NCBI GenBank assembly: GCA_013288575.1
Contig: JABDBO010000030.1
Span: 1 to 12,702, forward strand
Direction of reading: 5' to 3'
From: Alphaproteobacteria bacterium
GTDB lineage: Bacteria; Pseudomonadota; Alphaproteobacteria; Rickettsiales; 21-14-0-20-44-7
DNA: 12,702 bases
In this document: in pieces, positions 7,764 through 12,702 of the stretch
Layout of the letters: every line of letters begins with the position of its first letter
How positions within the stretch are numbered: the stretch's first letter is position 1
Notes under the pieces: generated by a model
The model's input: the letters and a program-made list of their open reading frames with translations, nothing else
Databases searched by the model: none
What the model was told of the DNA's origin: nothing
Program-made: the position numbers and the translations under genes

Positions 7764-8126
7764 ATGACTAGCAAAATCAACCCTAAGTGGAAAGCAGCAT
7801 TTTTAGCACGTTGCCCCGCGTGTGGAAAACCAGGCGCGTTTCAGAATATTATTAAAATCGCCGATCACTGTAAAAGCTGCGGCGTAGAGCTAAAAAATTA
7901 TGAAACCGCCGATGGCCCAGCGTTTTTTGCTATTTCAATTATCGGCACATTGGTTGGTTTTGCGGCCGGAATAATTGAGGTGATTTATTCCCCACCATTA
8001 TGGGTGCATCTTGCACTATGGATACCAATAACTTTCGTCGGTTCGATTATTGTGATTCGAATAACTAAAACTTTAATGATCGCCCACCAGATGGATTTGA
8101 AAAACCGGAAGAGTTATAAGGGATAA
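7764..8126 (+). CDS. DUF983 family zinc-ribbon membrane protein
   Basis: A 120-residue protein of the DUF983 family, common in alphaproteobacteria and of unknown function. Two CxxC pairs, CPAC (17-20) and CKSC (36-39), form a probable cytoplasmic zinc ribbon. The conserved ADGPAFFAI (49-57) and two hydrophobic helices (about 53-72 and 79-99) follow. In other genomes such genes often lie near cytochrome oxidase assembly genes, but here the neighbours are comEC (divergent, 6 bp away) and a repeat element downstream. No Shine-Dalgarno sequence precedes the ATG, and the gap to comEC is too short for an ordinary leader. Its promoter must therefore lie inside the first codons of comEC, and a leaderless or very short leader transcript is possible. 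Confidence 0.9.
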   Translation: MTSKINPKWKAAFLARCPACGKPGAFQNIIKIADHCKSCGVELKNYETADGPAFFAISIIGTLVGFAAGIIEVIYSPPLWVHLALWIPITFVGSIIVIRITKTLMIAHQMDLKNRKSYKG

Positions 8127-8137
8127 TTTTTTAATGT

Positions 8138-8300
8138 TCCCTGTGCGAACGCTTCGGGCGTTCTCCGATGGCGCACCGCTTTGCGGGCTGATGGCTCCCT
8201 GCTCTTAAAACACGCAAAAAGTAATGCTATGGATCCTGACCATCGGGAAGGCAAGGCCATTGAGGCCGAGGGCTGCGCGCCGAGCGCATTTAATATAATA
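8138..8300 (+). repeat. Dispersed GC-rich repeat element, copy A
   Basis: This intergenic block is richer in GC than its flanks and related to the block at 9971-10140, read there on the minus strand. Shared landmarks in the same order are CCCTGTGCG (8139-8147), a TCC-ATGG block (8164-8172), GCTGATGGCTCC (8178-8189), AGTAATGCTATG (8220-8231), GGCAAGGCC (8250-8258) and GCGCATTTAATATAAT (8284-8299). Local dyads include GAACGC/GCGTTC, CCGC/GCGG around TTT, and a longer-range TCCGATGG (8164-8171) with CCATCGGGA (8241-8249). Small ORFs can be read through it (8134-8208 and 8229-8327), but neither has a ribosome binding site. It may be a palindromic repeat of the kind known from Rickettsiales, or a non-autonomous element; the exact ends are uncertain. 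Confidence 0.7.
8294..8299 (+). promoter_or_regulatory. Candidate -10 box for prs
   Basis: A perfect TATAAT lies at the right edge of repeat copy A, 38 bp before the prs ATG. No convincing -35 hexamer is seen 16-18 bp upstream (the region is GC-rich repeat). Transcription from it would begin near 8305-8307, just inside the dyad. If used, repeat A supplies the promoter of an essential gene. Confidence 0.4.
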
Positions 8301-8337
8301 GTTTACAGATTTAACACTGAGTGTTAAATCGTAAACT
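8300..8337 (+). promoter_or_regulatory. Near-perfect dyad ending at the prs start codon
   Basis: The arm AGTTTAC (8300-8306), a single extra A, then GATTTAACACT (8308-8318) are mirrored around G8319 by AGTGTTAAATC (8320-8330) and GTAAACT (8331-8337); ATG follows at 8338. The stretch 8308-8330 is a perfect 23-bp palindrome about one base. The symmetry extends over 18 bp per arm with one bulge. It could be a repressor operator overlapping the expected start of transcription. As RNA it could be a leader hairpin reaching the start codon. There is no U tract, so it is not a standard terminator. Confidence 0.7.
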
Positions 8338-9270
8338 ATGAAAATTATCTCCTGCAATAGCAACCAGCCGCTCGCCGCCGATATCGGTAAATATCTTGGC
8401 ATTTCACTCACTAAAGCCAATGTAAAACGCTTTGCTGATAATGAAATTTTCGTCGAAATTCTCGAAAACGTTCGCGGGCAAGATGTTTTCGTGGTGCAAT
8501 CCACCTCATTCCCTGCCAATGATAATATGATGGAATTGCTCATCACGCTTGATGCGCTCCGCCGCGCTTCTGCCAAACGCGTAACTGCCGTCATCCCATA
8601 TTTTGGCTATGCAAGGCAAGATCGCAAACCAGGCCCACGCACACCAATTTCCGCAAAATTAGTTGCTAACATCATTACCGAAGCTGGTGCCAATCGCGTA
8701 TTAACGCTTGACCTACATGCTGGCCAAATCCAGGGTTTCTTCGATATCCCAACTGATAATCTTTTTGCTGCGCCGGTAATTGTCAAAGACATTATCGAGA
8801 AATATAAAGATAACAAACTAGTCATCGTATCGCCAGATGTTGGCGGCGTAGTTCGCGCCCGTAATATTGCCAGCAAAATTGATGGCAGCCTCGCGATTGT
8901 CGATAAACGCCGTGAACGCGCCAATGTTTCCGAAGTTATGAACATCATCGGCGAAGTCGAAGGCCAAGATTGCATTATGGTCGATGATATTGCCGATTCT
9001 GCCGGAACCCTTTGCAACGCTGCCAAAGCTTTGAAGGAAAAAGGCGCCAAATCAGTTTCCGCCTATGTCACCCACGGCGTGCTTTCAGGCGGCGCGGTTG
9101 AGCGGGTGACTAAATCAGAGCTTGACGAAATTGTAATAACTGATAGTATACAACTAGGCGATGCGGCACAAAAATGTAGTAAAATCAGAACATTAACCAT
9201 CGCTCCATTAATGGCTGAAGCCATCCGCCGGATTTCGGAGGAGACTTCTGTTAGTAGTTTATTTGATTAA
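8338..9270 (+). CDS. prs: Ribose-phosphate pyrophosphokinase
   Basis: The enzyme transfers pyrophosphate from ATP to ribose-5-phosphate, making PRPP for purine, pyrimidine, histidine, tryptophan and NAD synthesis. The 310 residues match the class I bacterial enzyme. Seen are RQDRKPGPRTPISAK (93-107) with the catalytic-flap residues, DLHAGQIQGFF (125-135), VSPDVGGVVRAR (164-175) and the PRPP loop VDDIADSAGT (215-224). The ATG at 8338 gives the normal N-terminus (MKIISCNSNQPLA). No Shine-Dalgarno sequence is present because a long dyad fills the space up to the start codon. In related genomes prs often lies close to rplY-pth-ychF; here about 950 bp with two small ORFs and a repeat separate them. 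Confidence 0.97.
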   Translation: MKIISCNSNQPLAADIGKYLGISLTKANVKRFADNEIFVEILENVRGQDVFVVQSTSFPANDNMMELLITLDALRRASAKRVTAVIPYFGYARQDRKPGPRTPISAKLVANIITEAGANRVLTLDLHAGQIQGFFDIPTDNLFAAPVIVKDIIEKYKDNKLVIVSPDVGGVVRARNIASKIDGSLAIVDKRRERANVSEVMNIIGEVEGQDCIMVDDIADSAGTLCNAAKALKEKGAKSVSAYVTHGVLSGGAVERVTKSELDEIVITDSIQLGDAAQKCSKIRTLTIAPLMAEAIRRISEETSVSSLFD

Positions 9271-9273
9271 CTC

Positions 9274-9303
9274 TTGACAAAGACTTGACAATTTAGTTAA
9301 AAT
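9274..9303 (+). promoter_or_regulatory. Candidate promoter with tandem TTGACA boxes
   Basis: Directly after the prs stop are two perfect -35 hexamers, TTGACA at 9274-9279 and 9285-9290. The first pairs with TAAAAT at 9298-9303 (18-bp spacer). The second could use the weaker AT-rich TTAATTA near 9308. A further TATAAT at 9323-9328 lacks a well-spaced -35. These would drive the small ORF at 9346. Confidence 0.5.
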
Positions 9304-9345
9304 TGATTAATTACCCTGCAAGTATAATTAATATGGATAAAAAAC

Positions 9346-9618
9346 ATGCGTAGAGGAGATGATGAAGCATTGCTACTGGCTCAACAGGGTGTAGGCCTTA
9401 TACAGGCGAGAACAAGTGTTACCCTTTTACAGAGCGCTCTCGAACATCTTAGAGACAAGAGTGAGTTTTATCAAACTATCGCCGACGAAAATGGGCATAA
9501 CAATATTGATCTTATAGCATTGGTTACGGCTAGAATAGAGCAATTAACAGAACTGCAAAAAGCTACTAGTAGTCCAAACGCAGTACCACAAAAGATTACG
9601 CAAAGAATAGTATTCTAA
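9346..9618 (+). CDS. Hypothetical 90-residue protein
   Basis: I do not recognise this protein. It begins MRRGDDEALLLAQQGVGL and is mostly predicted helical by eye, with leucine/alanine-rich stretches at about 8-35 and 52-74. It has no signal peptide, no membrane helix and no cysteines. The C-terminal third (about 75-90) looks unstructured. The ATG at 9346 is preceded by GGA about eight bases upstream, a weak ribosome binding site. Strong promoter-like boxes at 9274-9303 support expression. Codon use is more AT-rich, with several AGA and ATA codons, unlike prs or the genes to the right, which could mean recent acquisition or weak selection. A non-coding transcript is the alternative. Confidence 0.5.
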   Translation: MRRGDDEALLLAQQGVGLIQARTSVTLLQSALEHLRDKSEFYQTIADENGHNNIDLIALVTARIEQLTELQKATSSPNAVPQKITQRIVF

Positions 9619-9726
9619 ATCCAATTGAAATTAATGTTGGATTAGTAATGAATACTCTATCATAATAATTTTGAATTTAGTACGAGTAAGTTTTGCCATC
9701 TAACCTAGCTAATAGTTTAGCATAAT

Positions 9727-9969
9727 ATGTCGTTTCTTGAAAAAGTTAAAACCTCTCGTTCAGAACTTCTTTACCTTGTTCGCGGTAAAAACAGCGGCAA
9801 AGCTTGTTGGCATTATATTCTAGTAGATAAGGCCAAACTTGAAATGTTTAAGGTAAAGGTCAAAACTGATTTTATTGATCTTACGCAATATGGTGAAGTT
9901 CTCCACTCTGATTGGGGTGAAAATCCACCAGAAGAACTGGCGCAACAGATTAAGGAAGAATATAGTTAG
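9727..9969 (+). CDS. Conserved-looking hypothetical 80-residue protein
   Basis: A small soluble protein beginning MSFLEKVKTSRSELLYLV, with no membrane helix or signal peptide. The features DKAKLEMFK (34-42), a DLTQYGEVLHSDWGENPPEE stretch (51-70) and a charged helical end resemble small conserved hypothetical proteins that I recall from several proteobacteria, where an IDLTxYGxVLxSGWGxxP pattern recurs. No function is assigned to them that I know of. There is one cysteine (C27). No Shine-Dalgarno sequence is visible before the ATG at 9727. It lies 108 bp after the previous small ORF on the same strand, so one transcript may carry both. The repeat element starts almost immediately after its stop. 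Confidence 0.65.
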   Translation: MSFLEKVKTSRSELLYLVRGKNSGKACWHYILVDKAKLEMFKVKVKTDFIDLTQYGEVLHSDWGENPPEELAQQIKEEYS

Positions 9970-9970
9970 A

Positions 9971-10140
9971 GTTATAATTTGCGCCCAAGTGCCGCGCACA
10001 GCTAACCGGGCCTTGCCCTCGCCTTCGCGCTTACGCGCTTGGAAGCTCATAGCATTACTTGCGGAATTTGTGAGGCAGGAGCCGAACGAGCCTTCAGCAA
10101 TGCCCATTGGAGGGGCAGTAGCCCCGCACAGGGGCAATTA
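9971..10140 (-). repeat. Dispersed GC-rich repeat element, copy B (inverted relative to A)
   Basis: Read on the minus strand this block carries, in order, CCCTGTGCG (10133-10125), TCC-ATGG, GCTGAAGGCTC, GGCTCCTGC, AGTAATGCTATG (10059-10048), GGCAAGGCC and GCGCAAATTATAAC (9984-9971), matching copy A with indels. Local hairpins are GCCCC/GGGGC around TGTGC and CAATG/CATTG around GG. A minus-strand reading frame runs through it but continues as an antisense shadow of the small ORF at 9727-9969, so it is not called a gene. The element fills most of the space between that ORF and the rplY promoter. Confidence 0.7.
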
Positions 10141-10153
10141 ATAAAATAAACAA

Positions 10154-10182
10154 TTGACAAAAATGTCAATTCTCACTAATAA
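10154..10182 (+). promoter_or_regulatory. Candidate rplY promoter
   Basis: TTGACA at 10154-10159 and TAATAA at 10177-10182 are separated by 17 bp. The -35 box is part of a perfect hairpin-like dyad, ATTGACA AAAA TGTCAAT (10153-10170 region), which could be an operator. Transcription would start about 28 bases before the rplY ATG. Confidence 0.5.
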
Positions 10183-10205
10183 ACCCCCTCCAATATAAAC
10201 ACTCG

Positions 10206-10210
10206 AAGGA
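10206..10210 (+). promoter_or_regulatory. Ribosome binding site of rplY
   Basis: AAGGA sits six bases before the ATG at 10217. It is one of the few clear Shine-Dalgarno sequences in this window and fixes the rplY start. Confidence 0.75.
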
Positions 10211-10216
10211 TCTACC

Positions 10217-10936
10217 ATGTCTGAAGCTTTTGCATTTGAAACATTGAAAAGAGAAACAACCGGCACCGGCTCAGCCCGTGAACTCCGCCGTCAGGGCCGT
10301 GTTCCTGCTGTAGTATACGGAGAAGGCAAAGAGCCGCTCCACGTTTCATTGCCAATCAAAGAAGTGACTTTGAAAAGCAACAAGAAAAACTTCAAAAGCA
10401 CTGTTTTTGAGCTTAACCTTGATGGCAAAAAAATTAAAGTTATCCCTAAAGATATCACTTTCCACCCGGTTACTGACAAGCCAGAACATATTGATCTTCA
10501 ATACGTTTCTGATAAAACTGCAGTTAAAGCATTCGTTCCGGTTATTTACATTAACCATGTTAAATCCCCAGGCCTTAAAAAAGGTGGCGTGTTAAACATT
10601 GTTAGCCGCGAAATTGAGTTTTATGTTAATCCGAGCAATATCCCTGAGCAAATCGAAGTTGATTTGAGCGGTATGGAAATCGGTAATGCCAAACACATCA
10701 ATGATCTTAAATTGCCACAAGGCGCAAAACCAGTAAACAAAACCAATTTCACATTGGCAACTGTTGTTGGTAAAGGCAGTGATGAACCTACTGTTGCAAC
10801 TCCTGATGCTGCTGCAGCTGCCGCTCCGGGCGCTGCTCCTGCTGCTGGCGCTCCTGCTGCACCTGGTGCTGCTCCTGCCGCCGGTGCTGCTAAAGCTCCT
10901 GCTGCTGATGCAAAAGCCCCTGCTGCTAAGAAATAG
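10217..10936 (+). CDS. rplY: 50S ribosomal protein L25/general stress protein Ctc (TL5 type)
   Basis: A 5S rRNA-binding protein of the large ribosomal subunit. The 239 residues are the long Ctc/TL5 form. The N-terminal L25 domain spans about 1-95, with the typical TGTGSARELRRQGRVPAVVYG (16-36) and PKDITFHPVTDKPEHIDL (77-94). The C-terminal beta domain spans about 96-188, with SPGLKKGGVLNIV and PEQIEVDLSGMEIG. Residues 189-239 are a low-complexity Ala/Pro/Gly tail ending in Lys, encoded by GCT/CCT-rich near-repeats. Such tails occur in this family and are probably disordered. The start is fixed by AAGGA. It is followed by pth after 43 bp. Confidence 0.96.
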   Translation: MSEAFAFETLKRETTGTGSARELRRQGRVPAVVYGEGKEPLHVSLPIKEVTLKSNKKNFKSTVFELNLDGKKIKVIPKDITFHPVTDKPEHIDLQYVSDKTAVKAFVPVIYINHVKSPGLKKGGVLNIVSREIEFYVNPSNIPEQIEVDLSGMEIGNAKHINDLKLPQGAKPVNKTNFTLATVVGKGSDEPTVATPDAAAAAAPGAAPAAGAPAAPGAAPAAGAAKAPAADAKAPAAKK

Positions 10937-11013
10937 GTTAGATGGTTGATGGTTATATGGTTACGTGGTAATTAAAACCATGCAACTACGCAACCACGCA
11001 ACTACGCAACTAT
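10936..11013 (+). repeat. Two facing octamer tandem arrays at the rplY-pth junction
   Basis: The left array is GGTTAGAT, GGTTGAT, GGTTATAT, GGTTACGT, GGTAATTA (10936-10974). The right array is GCAACTAC, GCAACCAC, GCAACTAC, GCAACTAT (10982-11013). The right array read in reverse resembles the left (GGTTGCGT-like units), so the pair is an imperfect inverted repeat around AATTAAAA. The first overlaps the rplY stop; the second encodes residues 2-11 of Pth. Confidence 0.75.
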
Positions 11014-11558
11014 TCATTGGCCTAGGCAACCCTGGCAAGAAATACGCTTCCCACCGCCACAACTTTGGCTTCATGGCAATTGATGAAATTGCCCGCAAAT
11101 TAAAAGCCCCTGCTTTTAGCGAAAAATTTGGCGGAGAATTATCGCGCCTTGATAATCTCTATCTTTTCAAACCGATGGAATTCATGAACAATTCCGGCCC
11201 ACCAGCCGCCAAAATTGCCAATTTCTTCAAAATCTCGCTGGAAAATATTTATGTTTTTCATGATGAGTTAGATGTTGCACTTGGCAAAATCAAAATCAAG
11301 CAAGGCGGCGGCGATGGCGGGCATAATGGCATCAAAAGCCTGGATGAACATTTGGGCAATAATTATTGGCGCGTGCGGTTAGGCATCAATCACCCCGGCC
11401 ATAAAGACCTCGTGCATAGCCATGTTTTGAGTGATTTCACAAAAGACGAAATTCCCCTGGCCGAAAACTCTGTAAAAGCCATTGCGAAAAACGTCGATGT
11501 GCTTATAAAGGGTGACCAAAATTTGTTTTTAACCAGATATCACGAGAGTATAAAATAA
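10980..11558 (+). CDS. pth: Peptidyl-tRNA hydrolase
   Basis: A cytosolic hydrolase that frees tRNA from peptidyl-tRNA dropped by stalled ribosomes. From the ATG at 10980 it has 192 residues. Seen are FIGLGNPGKKY (12-22), the catalytic histidine H27 in SHRHNFGF, KPMEFMNNSG (64-73), FHDELD (93-98, catalytic-site Asp) and GGGDGGHNGIKS (109-120). The family normally begins right at the first beta strand, so residues 2-10 (QLRNHATTQ) are an extra head encoded by an octamer repeat. An in-frame GTG at 10965 is an alternative start; neither has a good ribosome binding site. The stop overlaps the ychF start as TAATG, so translation of ychF is probably coupled. Confidence 0.95.
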   Translation: MQLRNHATTQLFIGLGNPGKKYASHRHNFGFMAIDEIARKLKAPAFSEKFGGELSRLDNLYLFKPMEFMNNSGPPAAKIANFFKISLENIYVFHDELDVALGKIKIKQGGGDGGHNGIKSLDEHLGNNYWRVRLGINHPGHKDLVHSHVLSDFTKDEIPLAENSVKAIAKNVDVLIKGDQNLFLTRYHESIK

Positions 11559-12661
11559 TGGGTCTTGCCATTGGAATAGTCGGCCTGCCAAATGTTGGCA
11601 AATCAACGCTTTTTAACGCACTCACTTCAACGCAAGCTGCGGAAAGCGCTAATTACCCGTTTTGCACAATTGAACCAAACAAAGGCATCGTAAGCGTTCC
11701 CGATGAGCGCATTTACAAACTTGCCAAAATCGCTACTTCTGCGCAAATAATTCCCACCCAGCTCGAATTCGTTGATATCGCAGGCCTTGTTCGCGGCGCA
11801 TCCAAAGGCGAAGGTTTGGGCAACCAATTCCTCTCCCACATCCGCGAAGTTGACGCCATCGCCCATGTTCTCCGCTGTTTTGATGATGAAGATATCACCC
11901 ATGTCGAAGGCGCAACTGACCCGCTGCGTGACGCCGAAATTATTGAAACTGAATTAGTGCTCGCTGATTTGGAAAGTGTTGAAAAGCGCATTCCTAACTT
12001 AGAGAAAAAAGCCAAAGGCGGCGCTGATAAAGAATCTGCCGCAACGCTTGAACTTCTCAAGCTAGTAAAGCCGGTTTTATTTGAAGGCAAAGCTGCTCGC
12101 ACATTACAAGTTGATGATGATAAAAAAGAAGCTTTCCGCCACCTGCAATTAATCACCGCCAAACCAATGATGTATGTTTGCAATGTCAAAGAAGGTGATG
12201 CAAAAAGCGGCAATAAATATACTGAGGCAGTTGCCGCAATGGCAAAAAAAGAAGGTGCCACTCACGTAGTTATTTCTGCGCAAATTGAAGCTGAGATTGC
12301 CCAGCTTGCAACCCAGGAAGAAAAAACCGAATTCTTGAAAGACCTCGGCCTTTCCGAAACCGGGCTTTCCAAATTAATCCACTCCGGATACCAACTGCTT
12401 AACCTCATCACCTATTTCACTGTCGGGCCAAAAGAAGCTCGCGCCTGGACAGTTCGCCGCGCCACTAAAGCGCCAGGAGCTGCCGGAGTTATCCATACAG
12501 ATTTCGAAAAAGGCTTCATCCGCGCCGAAACTATTGCCTATAGTGATTACGTCGAACTCGGCGGCGAAAATGGTGCCAAGGATAAAGGCAAATTGCGTTT
12601 AGAAGGAAAAGATTATATAGTCGCCGACGGAGATGTTATGCATTTCCGCTTTAATGTTTAA
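11558..12661 (+). CDS. ychF: Redox-regulated ATPase YchF (OLA1/Obg family)
   Basis: A ribosome-associated P-loop NTPase of the Obg superfamily that prefers ATP. The 367 residues match the family. Seen are GLPNVGKSTLFNAL (9-22, P-loop), NYPFCTIEPN (32-41), the G3 region DIAGLVRGASKGEGLGNQFL (73-92), and VCNVKEGD, where NVxE replaces the NKxD of GTPases and marks ATP specificity. A coiled-coil region lies in the middle. The C-terminal TGS domain includes YFTVGPKEARAWTV and ends with the usual YIVADGDVMHFRFNV. The start overlaps the pth stop by one base (TAATG), with a GAG-rich stretch just upstream. The pth-ychF pair is common in proteobacteria. Confidence 0.98.
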   Translation: MGLAIGIVGLPNVGKSTLFNALTSTQAAESANYPFCTIEPNKGIVSVPDERIYKLAKIATSAQIIPTQLEFVDIAGLVRGASKGEGLGNQFLSHIREVDAIAHVLRCFDDEDITHVEGATDPLRDAEIIETELVLADLESVEKRIPNLEKKAKGGADKESAATLELLKLVKPVLFEGKAARTLQVDDDKKEAFRHLQLITAKPMMYVCNVKEGDAKSGNKYTEAVAAMAKKEGATHVVISAQIEAEIAQLATQEEKTEFLKDLGLSETGLSKLIHSGYQLLNLITYFTVGPKEARAWTVRRATKAPGAAGVIHTDFEKGFIRAETIAYSDYVELGGENGAKDKGKLRLEGKDYIVADGDVMHFRFNV

Positions 12662-12702
12662 AAACGGCACAAATGTTTCGAGTAACAAAAAGGCCAGCAC
12701 GA

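Noticed and set aside
8229..8327. Small ORF MDPDHREGKAIEAEG... within repeat copy A and the prs dyad
   Set aside because: There is no ribosome binding site and the reading frame is explained by the repeat sequence. Copy B has a loosely similar frame, so it is worth comparing in other copies, but it is not called a gene.
9618..9643. Hairpin AATCCAA/TTGGATT after the 90-residue ORF as a terminator
   Set aside because: The stem is seven AT-rich pairs with a 12-base loop, and no T run follows, so it is not a convincing terminator.
9820..10137. Minus-strand ORF of 105 codons through repeat copy B
   Set aside because: It runs antisense through the 80-residue ORF, which has better protein-like features. 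Its N-terminal half is just the repeat, and copy A does not keep the same frame open.
11713..12261. 182-codon minus-strand ORF inside ychF
   Set aside because: It is antisense to a clearly recognised ychF; its Ser-rich composition is typical of a frame shadow.
12673..12702. ATG with an open frame of ten codons to the window end
   Set aside because: It is too short to judge and has no ribosome binding site. It may be the start of the next gene but cannot be supported.

Overview
The window is a 12.7 kb stretch of a bacterial chromosome with rather low GC (roughly 40-45% by eye). It most likely comes from a low-GC alphaproteobacterium. The reasons are a 5-aminolevulinate synthase of the glycine/succinyl-CoA (C4) type, a COX15-type heme A synthase, an alphaproteobacterial-looking DsbB, and the order prs ... 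rplY - pth - ychF. Genus cannot be read from the sequence. Palindromic and short tandem repeats that run into coding sequence recall Rickettsiales-like genomes, but that is only a hint.

Positions 1-3433 hold heme and tetrapyrrole genes. On the minus strand are hemA (cut by the window start) and ctaA/COX15 upstream of it. Diverging on the plus strand is a heme-copper-oxidase subunit I-like membrane protein that keeps some heme/copper histidines but lacks the usual His-His pair. Converging on it, and overlapping its tail by 72 bp, is cobA (SUMT). CobA is the last gene of a minus-strand run comEC - glmS - dsbB - cobA (7757 down to 2684), with gaps of 6, 7 and 30 bp. This looks like one transcription unit of mixed function: DNA uptake, amino-sugar synthesis, disulfide formation and tetrapyrrole methylation.

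At 7758-7763 only 6 bp separate the divergent starts of comEC and a DUF983 zinc-ribbon membrane protein. Downstream come a repeat element (about 8138-8300), a strong dyad ending exactly at the prs start codon, and prs itself. Between prs and rplY lies an accessory-looking stretch (9271-10140) with tandem TTGACA boxes, two small uncharacterised ORFs, and a second copy of the repeat element in the opposite orientation. The right end holds housekeeping genes: rplY (L25/TL5/Ctc), pth and ychF, with pth and ychF overlapping at TAATG.

No RNA gene, CRISPR array, transposase or phage gene was seen. The most interesting signals are non-coding or semi-coding: the inverted pair of dispersed repeats, the dyad at prs, a nested palindrome that encodes the DsbB C-terminus, and heptamer and octamer tandem arrays that contain the start codons of dsbB and pth. 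No clearly new multi-gene system is visible.
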